Shown here piece after piece: positions 1 through 5,359 of a DNA stretch of 6,958 bases; position 1 is the stretch's first letter, and every line of letters starts with the position of its first letter. The translations under genes were made by a program, and so were the position numbers. Source of the DNA: Candidatus Zixiibacteriota bacterium (GTDB lineage: Bacteria > Zixibacteria > MSB-5A5 > GN15 > FEB-12); contig DAOWMZ010000090.1 in the NCBI GenBank assembly GCA_030642845.1, positions 1 to 6,958 on the forward strand, given 5' to 3'. Under the pieces are notes generated by a model. The model did not search any database. It saw only the letters and a program-made list of their open reading frames with translations, and was not told where the DNA came from.

Positions 1-146
1 AGGTTATCTAAGTATCGTTTTTATTCTTACATATTATCAATCCCGATGATGAAATACCTACGAAGTATAATCCTGCTATTATAGATAGTAATATACATAA
101 TTTTGGTGAAAACTACAAGACAATTTTTGTTTGGATGATATTTTAG
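1..146 (+). other. left flank, possible 3' end of a rightward gene
   Basis: No intact gene can be called here. Frame 2 is open from the edge to a stop at 47-49 and reads as a hydrophobic stretch (GYLSIVFILTYYQ). Frame 3 is open from 12 to a stop at 144-146 and gives a protein-like tail with NPDDEIPTKYNPAIIDSNI. Frame 1 is also open from the edge to a stop at 82-84. The frame 3 stop lies 6 bases before the hairpin at 153-178, where a gene end would be expected. A gene end broken by a frameshift near 30-47 would explain this, but so would chance in AT-rich DNA. Confidence 0.15.
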
Positions 147-150
147 AAAT

Positions 151-178
151 AAAAAAGGAGAACAATTGTTCTCCTTTT
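151..178 (-). terminator. intrinsic terminator of the dnaE-thioredoxin operon
   Basis: A perfect 26-base palindrome at 153-178 (core GGAGAACAATTGTTCTCC) forms a 13-base self-complementary stem, in practice 11 pairs around an AATT loop. Read on the minus strand it is followed by TTTTTTATTT, the classic U-tract. It begins 26 bases after the stop codon of the TlpA-like gene at 205. In the plus direction the tail is only TTTTGAAA, so it may also weakly stop transcription entering from the left edge. Confidence 0.9.
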
Positions 179-204
179 GAAATATAATAATAGATAATAT
201 GAAT

Positions 205-759
205 CTATGAAATCAAGTCAAAACCTTTTTTAAGAGATTCATAACTTCTGAGTCCTTGATATTGTTCAACAATTTTACCATCGCGATCAATGAAGAATGT
301 CATTGGGACACTGCGGATATTATATTTAACAGCAATTGCTCTGTCAGCCACCAGAAGAACCCAGTCCATATTATTCTGTTCAGAAAAGGCTTTAACTTTA
401 TGTGGGGTATCGTTCAAAGCCAAGCCGAGAATCTCTACCCCTTTGTCTTTATATTCATCATACAAACGGATAAGATCAGGAATTTCCTTACGGCAGGGAG
501 GACACCATGTTCCCCAGAAATTTATCACTACCGGACCTTTTCCGATCCATTCGGTTGAGCTGTGAATGTTCCCATCGGGATCAGGGGCATCAAAATACAT
601 CGTTTCCAGTTTGATTTCGGTTTGGTTGGTCTGTGCCTTGGCTTGAGCTTGTGTTTTGGCCTGCAGTTTTGAGTCGGTTTCTTTTTGATCGCTTCCACAG
701 CCAGCCAGCAGGCTGACTAAAATTATCGATATAAATACAAACAAAAATTTATTCATCAT
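205..759 (-). CDS. TlpA/ResA-like thioredoxin-fold lipoprotein
   Basis: Probable membrane-anchored thiol-disulfide oxidoreductase of 184 residues acting in the periplasm. The N-terminus is a lipoprotein signal with lipobox LLAGC (lipidated Cys21). Glycine at +2 is compatible with outer-membrane sorting. A Q/A/K-rich linker (about 25-47) leads to an AhpC/TSA-Redoxin type thioredoxin domain. The active site is WCPPC (Cys86, Cys89), followed by the KEIP segment typical of TlpA/ResA proteins, with cis-proline Pro152 in SVPMTFFID. Family members reduce apocytochrome c or other exported disulfides; the partner here is unknown, as no cytochrome gene is visible. ATG codons at 759 and 756 are both possible; the first sits 7 bases after GAAAG. 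It is the last gene before the terminator and lies 73 bases after the other thioredoxin-fold gene. Domain assignment is firm; substrate is not. Confidence 0.93.
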   Translation of the reverse strand: MMNKFLFVFISIILVSLLAGCGSDQKETDSKLQAKTQAQAKAQTNQTEIKLETMYFDAPDPDGNIHSSTEWIGKGPVVINFWGTWCPPCRKEIPDLIRLYDEYKDKGVEILGLALNDTPHKVKAFSEQNNMDWVLLVADRAIAVKYNIRSVPMTFFIDRDGKIVEQYQGLRSYESLKKGFDLIS

Positions 760-817
760 TGTTGTTCTTTCAATTTAAGATACTGTTGATATTCTATAAA
801 GCAACGAGGCTGCAAGA

Positions 818-830
818 GCAACAAGGTTGC
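818..830. repeat. small hairpin between the two thioredoxin genes
   Basis: GCAAC-AAG-GTTGC is a perfect 5-base stem in the 73-base gap. On the minus strand it starts 2 bases after the stop codon of the upstream thioredoxin gene, within GTAGGGGCAACC. GCAAC recurs at 801-805, so an alternative longer-range pairing with 826-830 is possible. No U-tract follows, so this is not a standard terminator; a processing or stability hairpin is possible. A very weak promoter-like pair (TTGCTC, 17 bases, TATAGA at 793-798) also lies in this gap on the minus strand. Confidence 0.4.
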
Positions 831-832
831 CC

Positions 833-1378
833 CTACTTTTTGGTTGAGGGTGAACTGGTTTGGGTCGTGTCGTACTTTTTATCTTTTACATACGCCAGAG
901 CATCCATCATAGTTTTGGTGTCTTTGTAACCGGTAATATTTCCCAGCTTAGTGCCGTCTGATTTCAAAAACCAGAAAGTCGGATAACCTCGTACGCCGAA
1001 TTCAGTTTTAGTCAGGCTTTTTTCAGTAATTTTGAAACCTTCAATATCGAGTAAATTTTTTGAATCTCCGTCAACTTTTACCGGAACAAAATTTTCGTTT
1101 ACCAGTTCAATTACTTCCTGTCTGCTGAAAGTCTCTTTTTCCATCTTTTTACACCAACCGCACCATGAAGTTGTAAAGTCGATAAAAATATGCTTGTCTT
1201 CTTCTTTGGCTTTAGCCAGACCTTCATCGTAAGGAATCCAGGTAATCTTATTATTTTTAATTTCTTCTTTTTTTGGAGATTCAGTCTTGTTGTTTTTTGT
1301 TTCTCCATCGGCTAATACAAATCCTGCTGCTAAAAATGCAAACAGGGTTATAAAAACCAGTTGTCTAAAAAACTTCAT
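833..1378 (-). CDS. exported thioredoxin-fold protein with WCGWC active site
   Basis: Predicted periplasmic thiol oxidoreductase of 181 residues. A signal peptide (MKFFRQLVF, hydrophobic core, cleavage likely after VLA at residue 23) precedes a charged K/E/N-rich linker. The fold is closest to the Thioredoxin_7 / DsbD C-terminal type: DFTTSWCGWCKKME with Cys73 and Cys76, then ETFS..EVIELVNENFVPVKVD, and cis-proline Pro133 in VRGYPTFWFL. Such domains usually pass electrons to exported disulfide partners. The ATG at 1378 is chosen because TAGGA (1385-1389) lies 6 bases upstream and the signal peptide starts there. An in-frame ATG at 1393 would add five residues (MLGFF), overlap the dnaE end and leave no good ribosome binding site. 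The ribosome binding site includes the dnaE stop codon, so translation is probably coupled to dnaE. The C-terminus is a polar tail (TTQTSSPSTKK). Substrate unknown. Confidence 0.9.
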   Translation of the reverse strand: MKFFRQLVFITLFAFLAAGFVLADGETKNNKTESPKKEEIKNNKITWIPYDEGLAKAKEEDKHIFIDFTTSWCGWCKKMEKETFSRQEVIELVNENFVPVKVDGDSKNLLDIEGFKITEKSLTKTEFGVRGYPTFWFLKSDGTKLGNITGYKDTKTMMDALAYVKDKKYDTTQTSSPSTKK

Positions 1379-1384
1379 AAAAAA

Positions 1385-1389
1385 TCCTA
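1385..1389 (-). promoter_or_regulatory. ribosome binding site overlapping the dnaE stop codon
   Basis: TAGGA on the minus strand, whose TAG is the dnaE stop codon, lies 6 bases before the ATG at 1378. It decides the start of the downstream thioredoxin gene and implies that ribosomes finishing dnaE can restart there. Confidence 0.7.
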
Positions 1390-4300
1390 ACATTCGCTAA
1401 AAATTTCTCTTTTGTTAATTGGTCTCAAATAAGCACATGATTCACCAAGCAGTTCTTTAAGACTGTTCAAAAGAGCAAAGTCCGGCTGAACTGAGTATTT
1501 GCGCGATTTAATATAAACCTCCGAGCCGTTTTCTTGTGCGGCAATTAATACCGGAGTATTTCCCCGATATTTTTCTAAATTTTCAAAAGCCTGTTCTATC
1601 AAATTATCGGAACAATTTTTATCAATCTTTATAACCAACTGACAGTTGAAACGTTCCGCAAGTTTTTCAAGGGGTAGAACCTCATTACAAATTATTTTTG
1701 GGTCTTCTCCCTCACGGGTTGAAACCCGTCCGGTTATCAAAACCATCTGATCCACAGTAATATAGACTTTACTCTTGTCATAACAGTCAGAGAATATAAT
1801 AAGTTCGGCTGTACCGGTATAATCTTCAATAGTTACAAAAGCCATAGTATTGCCCTTTTTATCGATCATGGTTTTAATCGATGCAACTACTCCACCTAAT
1901 GTAACCTCTCTATTATCAGCCACTTGCCCCAAATGGTCAGTAGAGGATGTGGTAAATGATTTTAACTCATCCCGGTATTTATCAAGTGGATGGCCTGAGA
2001 TATAAAACCCAAGCATTGCTTTTTCTTTGGTTAATTTTTGCGATGTAAGCCATTCCTTGATATCCGGCAAAGCGGGAGCAACTCTGGAAATTGTTCCCGA
2101 TGAATCAGCAAAAAGATCGTGGGAGTTGTTGTTGGCTGCAACTTTGTGGCCATACTCAAGCATTTGTTCCACGACGCTGTGTTTTTGGGCTCTATTTCCG
2201 GTCAATGAATCACACGCTCCAGCGGAAATAAGAGATTCCATCGTCCGGCGGTTTAGAGATTTCAATGGAACTCTTCCGACCAAATCCGGAAAATCCTCAA
2301 AGGGGCCATTTTTTATCCGTTCTTCCATAATTGCTCTGGACGGTCCGGCTCCGACATTTTTTACCGCTTGAAGGCCAAATCTGATTTTCCCCTTAACAAC
2401 CTTAAAATCTGTGTTTGAGAAATTAACATCAGGAGGAAGAACTTCAGTTCCCCTTTTCCGGCATTCTTCAAGGAAAATATAAATGCGATCGGAATCATTT
2501 ATTTCCGAGGACATCAGAGCCGCCATAAATTCTTTTGGATAATAATGTTTCAGCCAGGCGGTCTGATAGGCAATAAAGGCATAACAGGTGGAATGGGCTT
2601 TGTTGAATCCATAGCGGGCAAAAGTTTCGATCTGGTTAAAGACCTCTTCGGATATTTTTTTGCTGATTTTCTTTTCAGCCGCTCCTGATATAAATTCTTC
2701 TTTCTGGGCTGCCATAAGATCAGTATCTTTTTTACCCATAGCTTTGCGGAGAAGGTCGGCTTTACCCATTGAATAACCGGCAAGAGAGTTGGCAATTTTT
2801 AATACCTGTTCCTGAAATACAATTACACCATAAGTAGAACCCAATATTTGTTCAAGATCAGGATGTAGAAATTCTACTTTCTGGTGGCCGTGCTTGCATT
2901 CGATATAGGTATCGATCATCCCCGAATCTAATGGGCCGGGACGGTAGAGAGCATTCATAACCGTTATATCGGTGAAAGTTTCCGGTGATAGTTTTCTCAG
3001 GTAGTCGCGCATACCGGGAGATTCAAACTGAAAAATGCCGATAGTATCACCACGGGCGAAAAGTTTGAACACATCAGGATTATCAAGAGGAATATTTGCA
3101 ATATCGATTTCAACATCAGGATAGTTTTCTGAAATCATTTTAAGAGCATCATCAATAACAGTCAATGTTCTCAAGCCAAGGAAATCCATTTTCAGCAGGC
3201 CGATTTTCTCAACGATTTTCATGTCATACTGGGTAGTTATTTCATCTTTGCTTCCCTTGAACAGCGGGATATAGTTGGTCAATGCTTTGGGGGCGATAAC
3301 AACTCCGGCAGCATGAGTGGAACAATGGCGGGCCAGGCCTTCAAGCGTAAGAGCATATTTAATAAGCTGCTCAATCCTTTTATCCTGCTTTACCAGATCA
3401 GCTAATTCAGGAACTTTGTTCAACGCATCCTGCAGGGTAACTCCCGGCCCTTCGGGGATCATCTTTGCAATCTGGTCAACTTCGCCGTAGGGCATTGCCA
3501 GAACCCGGCCGACATCCCGGATAACTCCGCGGGCAGCCATAGTACCGAATGTTATAATTTGGCAAACATTGTCTTCGCCATACTTTTCGATAACATATTT
3601 AATGATCCGTTCTCGTCCCCGGTCAGCGAAATCAATATCAATATCAGGCATTGAAATTCGTTCCGGATTTAAGAAACGTTCAAAGAGGAGTTCAAATTTA
3701 ATAGGGTCAATAGTGGTAATTTTCAGAGCATATGAGACCAATGATCCTGCCGCCGAACCTCTCCCGGGACCAACAGGTATTTTTTGTTCGCGGGCGTAAT
3801 CGCAAAAATCTTTTACAATCAAAAAGTAACCGGCATAACCCATCTGCTTGATAACATTTAATTCATAATCGAGTCGTTTTTTTATTTCATCCGTTATTTC
3901 TTCGTAGAGGTCATTGAGGCCTTCAAGACAAAGATGCAAAAGATACTCATCAGGACCTTTATAAGTTTCAGGAATCGGAAATACCGGTAGAAGAAGCTTG
4001 CCCATTTCAAAATCTATATTGCATTTTTCGGCAATACGGACAGTGTTTTCCAGTGCTTCTTTATGGTCAGGAAATAATTCGTACATCTCCTCGGCTGATT
4101 TAAAATAAAGCTGGTCGGTGCTGTATTTCATCCGGTCTGTATCTACGACCATCTTACCGGTTTGGATGCACAACAGAACGTCATGAGCCTTGGTGTCTTC
4201 CTGTTTCAGATAGTGGCAGTCATTAGTTACAACAAGCGGGATTCCGGTTTCACGGGCGATGGCTTCGATTTTAGGGATAATATCCAGTTGTTTATCTATA

Positions 4301-4848
4301 CCATGATTCTGCAGTTCTAAATAGAAATTACCCTCGCCAAAAATTTCATTAAGTTCCAATGCGGTTGCAACGGCTGAATCGGTATCCCCTTTCATCAAGT
4401 GCCAGTTAACTTCCCCTCGAAGACAGGCAGAAGTGGCGATGAGTCCTTCGCTGTGTTCTCTTAAAATTTCCTTATCAATACGTGGGCGATGATAAAAACC
4501 TTCGAGAAAAGCGGCTGATGAAAGTTTAATGAGGTTTGCATAACCGATTTTATTTTTAACCAGCAGAACCAAATGAAATCCGCCATCGGGATATTCTTGT
4601 GATGGTTTTTTATCAAACCGGCTTCCTCCGGCAACATAGGCTTCTATTCCGATTATCGGTTTGATCCCCGCTTTGCTGGCTTTAATATAAAATTCCATAG
4701 CCCCGAACATATTGCCATGATCGGTTATTGCCAGAGCAGGCATTTTGTATTCTTTGGCAAGTTTTATAACGCTGTCTATCCGGCAGGCACCATCAAGAAG
4801 AGAATATTGGCTATGGGTATGTAAATGAACAAATTTGGCGTACGGCAT
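1387..4848 (-). CDS. dnaE: DNA polymerase III alpha subunit (DnaE)
   Basis: Catalytic subunit of the replicative polymerase, 1153 residues, full length compared with about 1160 in E. coli. Order: PHP domain (about 5-275, starting HLHTHSQYSLLDGA, with ITDHGN and TNDCHYL); palm with GPGRGSAAGS (about 360) and PDIDIDF, giving catalytic Asp402 and Asp404, and Asp555 in KMDFLGL; fingers with YRPGPLDSG (about 635) and YGFNKAHS (about 745); a helix-hairpin-helix region (about 815-880); an OB fold (about 980-1060); and a C-terminal tail. SHDLF (909-913) sits where E. coli DnaE has its clamp-binding QADMF. There is no fused exonuclease domain, so it is DnaE and not PolC. The PHP metal ligands appear complete. 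The ATG at 4848 is immediately before the conserved PHP start and has only a weak A-rich ribosome site. It is the first gene of a leftward operon with two thioredoxin-fold genes. Confidence 0.98.
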   Translation of the reverse strand: MPYAKFVHLHTHSQYSLLDGACRIDSVIKLAKEYKMPALAITDHGNMFGAMEFYIKASKAGIKPIIGIEAYVAGGSRFDKKPSQEYPDGGFHLVLLVKNKIGYANLIKLSSAAFLEGFYHRPRIDKEILREHSEGLIATSACLRGEVNWHLMKGDTDSAVATALELNEIFGEGNFYLELQNHGIDKQLDIIPKIEAIARETGIPLVVTNDCHYLKQEDTKAHDVLLCIQTGKMVVDTDRMKYSTDQLYFKSAEEMYELFPDHKEALENTVRIAEKCNIDFEMGKLLLPVFPIPETYKGPDEYLLHLCLEGLNDLYEEITDEIKKRLDYELNVIKQMGYAGYFLIVKDFCDYAREQKIPVGPGRGSAAGSLVSYALKITTIDPIKFELLFERFLNPERISMPDIDIDFADRGRERIIKYVIEKYGEDNVCQIITFGTMAARGVIRDVGRVLAMPYGEVDQIAKMIPEGPGVTLQDALNKVPELADLVKQDKRIEQLIKYALTLEGLARHCSTHAAGVVIAPKALTNYIPLFKGSKDEITTQYDMKIVEKIGLLKMDFLGLRTLTVIDDALKMISENYPDVEIDIANIPLDNPDVFKLFARGDTIGIFQFESPGMRDYLRKLSPETFTDITVMNALYRPGPLDSGMIDTYIECKHGHQKVEFLHPDLEQILGSTYGVIVFQEQVLKIANSLAGYSMGKADLLRKAMGKKDTDLMAAQKEEFISGAAEKKISKKISEEVFNQIETFARYGFNKAHSTCYAFIAYQTAWLKHYYPKEFMAALMSSEINDSDRIYIFLEECRKRGTEVLPPDVNFSNTDFKVVKGKIRFGLQAVKNVGAGPSRAIMEERIKNGPFEDFPDLVGRVPLKSLNRRTMESLISAGACDSLTGNRAQKHSVVEQMLEYGHKVAANNNSHDLFADSSGTISRVAPALPDIKEWLTSQKLTKEKAMLGFYISGHPLDKYRDELKSFTTSSTDHLGQVADNREVTLGGVVASIKTMIDKKGNTMAFVTIEDYTGTAELIIFSDCYDKSKVYITVDQMVLITGRVSTREGEDPKIICNEVLPLEKLAERFNCQLVIKIDKNCSDNLIEQAFENLEKYRGNTPVLIAAQENGSEVYIKSRKYSVQPDFALLNSLKELLGESCAYLRPINKREIFSEC

Positions 4849-4870
4849 TTTATTTTTTCTTTTATATAAA

Positions 4871-4889
4871 TACTGTTTTATAAACAGTA
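4871..4889. promoter_or_regulatory. perfect palindrome in the dnaE leader, candidate operator
   Basis: TACTGTTTTATAAACAGTA is an 8-3-8 perfect inverted repeat lying 22 bases before the dnaE start codon. If the predicted promoter is right, it sits just after the transcription start, a position where a repressor would block transcription. It contains CTGT and ACAG half-sites separated by 7 bases; the E. coli LexA box separates the same half-sites by 8, so LexA is a suggestion only. It could also form a weak hairpin in the dnaE mRNA. Confidence 0.45.
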
Positions 4890-4901
4890 CTGAAATGACC
4901 T

Positions 4902-4928
4902 ATAATATATTTTCCTTCACTTTATCAA
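4902..4928 (-). promoter_or_regulatory. candidate sigma70-type promoter for dnaE
   Basis: On the minus strand TTGATA (4928-4923) and TATTAT (4907-4902) are separated by 15 bases. TTATAG at 17 bases is an alternative -10. The predicted transcript start is near 4895, leaving a leader of about 46 bases before the ATG. The spacing is a little short and the region is AT-rich, so the call rests on position as much as on match. Confidence 0.4.
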
Positions 4929-5011
4929 TTTCATGAAAAAAACCTCCCCGGTCAATCTCTTTCTTATTAAAATGTGGGCTGCATATGCCTTGTGTACCCA
5001 GCTTATCTTGA

Positions 5012-5149
5012 GTAGGGGCGATGCATTCTCTGGATATTTATTCTCATTTTAAACTGATTTTCAATAGAATGCATCGCCCTTACAAAGACGAGGGCATCTG
5101 CCGTGCACAAAAATAGGATTTTGCGCTGTCAGGAATCCCTCCCTGACAG
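5012..5149. repeat. structured dispersed-repeat-like element (MITE/REP type)
   Basis: The left arm GTAGGGGCGATGCATTCT (5012-5029) pairs with AGAATGCATCGCCCTTAC (5066-5083) over 18 positions, with a single G-T at the fourth pair, around a 36-base loop. It is followed by GGGCATCTGCCGTGCACAA (5092-5110) and a second stem CTGTCAGG (5126-5133) with CCTGACAG (5142-5149). It has no coding capacity. The 5092-5110 piece recurs with 3 mismatches at 6940-6958, and GTAGGGGC recurs on the minus strand at 829-836. This fits a family of non-autonomous or REP-like intergenic repeats; the exact ends of the unit are not defined by the sequence. Confidence 0.6.
5126..5149. repeat. second hairpin of the dispersed element
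   Basis: A perfect 8-base stem CTGTCAGG/CCTGACAG encloses an 8-base loop (AATCCCTC). No T-run follows in either direction, so it is unlikely to be an intrinsic terminator. It may mark one end of the repeat unit. Confidence 0.6.
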
Positions 5150-5221
5150 AATAGATTAATGTATCTTATTACTACCTCGTTAGTAAAGGATTCTTGACGA
5201 CTTTGGGATAAATATGATTAC

Positions 5222-5249
5222 TTGGAAAATACCAAAAATATAGTATATT
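5222..5249 (+). promoter_or_regulatory. candidate promoter of the rightward gene pair
   Basis: TTGGAA (5222-5227) and TATATT (5244-5249) are 16 bases apart and match the sigma70 consensus at 4 and 5 of 6 positions. An imperfect inverted repeat, GGAAAATAC (5224-5232) against GTATATTCC (5243-5251), overlaps both boxes and could be an operator. The implied leader is about 105 bases. Other AT-rich -10-like sequences exist nearby, for example TATTAT at 5311-5316. Confidence 0.3.
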
Positions 5250-5273
5250 CCATATTAAGTAGCGCAGTTGGAA

Positions 5274-5323
5274 GATATAGGTAATGTTCCAATTAGTACT
5301 AATCAAGTGATATTATCTATATC
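5274..5323. promoter_or_regulatory. inverted repeats in the leader of the collar-domain gene
   Basis: GATATAG (5274-5280) pairs with CTATATC (5317-5323), and between them lies the 12-base palindrome ATTAGTACTAAT (5292-5303). They fall 37-86 bases before the start codon, in the predicted 5' leader. They could be a regulator site or a leader stem; the AT-rich background makes chance likely enough to keep the call weak. Confidence 0.25.
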
Positions 5324-5347
5324 AGAAAGATATTATTTAATCTATCA

Positions 5348-5353
5348 TAGGAG
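5348..5353 (+). promoter_or_regulatory. ribosome binding site of the collar-domain gene
   Basis: TAGGAG lies 6 bases before the ATG at 5360 and fixes that start. It rules out the in-frame TTG at 5354, which directly abuts the site. Confidence 0.8.
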
Positions 5354-5359
5354 TTGTTC

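Larger units (their letters stand above)
4849..5359. other. divergent intergenic region between dnaE and the collar-domain gene
   Basis: This 511-base stretch has no convincing gene. From the dnaE side it holds an AT-rich leader, a perfect palindrome (4871-4889), a candidate leftward promoter (4902-4928), a structured repeat (5012-5149), a candidate rightward promoter (5222-5249), and a leader with inverted repeats (5274-5323). Open frames inside it are short and lack matching ribosome binding sites, or are only a few codons long. Confidence 0.8.

Noticed and set aside
256..565. Plus-strand open frames opposite the TlpA-like gene
   Set aside because: They overlap a gene with clear lipobox, WCPPC and cis-proline motifs on the other strand, and show no domain or ribosome site of their own.
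1379..1393. Upstream ATG at 1393 for the WCGWC thioredoxin gene
   Set aside because: It overlaps the end of dnaE and lacks a suitably placed ribosome site, whereas the ATG at 1378 has TAGGA at good spacing and begins a normal signal peptide.
2027..3799. Open frames on both strands inside dnaE, for example 2027-2371 and 3569-3799 on plus
   Set aside because: They lie inside conserved polymerase domains and arise from the codon pattern of dnaE.
4933..5052. A 39-codon plus-strand ORF starting MKKTSPVNLFLIKMW in the intergenic region
   Set aside because: It has a signal-peptide-like start, but no ribosome binding site precedes it, and its second half runs through the left arm of the inverted-repeat element, so coding is unlikely.
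5126..5149. Intrinsic terminator in the central repeat
   Set aside because: The stem is good, but no T-run follows it on either strand and no gene ends nearby.
5257..5294. tRNA-like pieces: GTAGCGCAGTTGG resembling a D-arm and GTTCCAATT resembling a T-loop
   Set aside because: They are only about 20 bases apart, too close to hold an anticodon arm, and no acceptor stem pairs around them.
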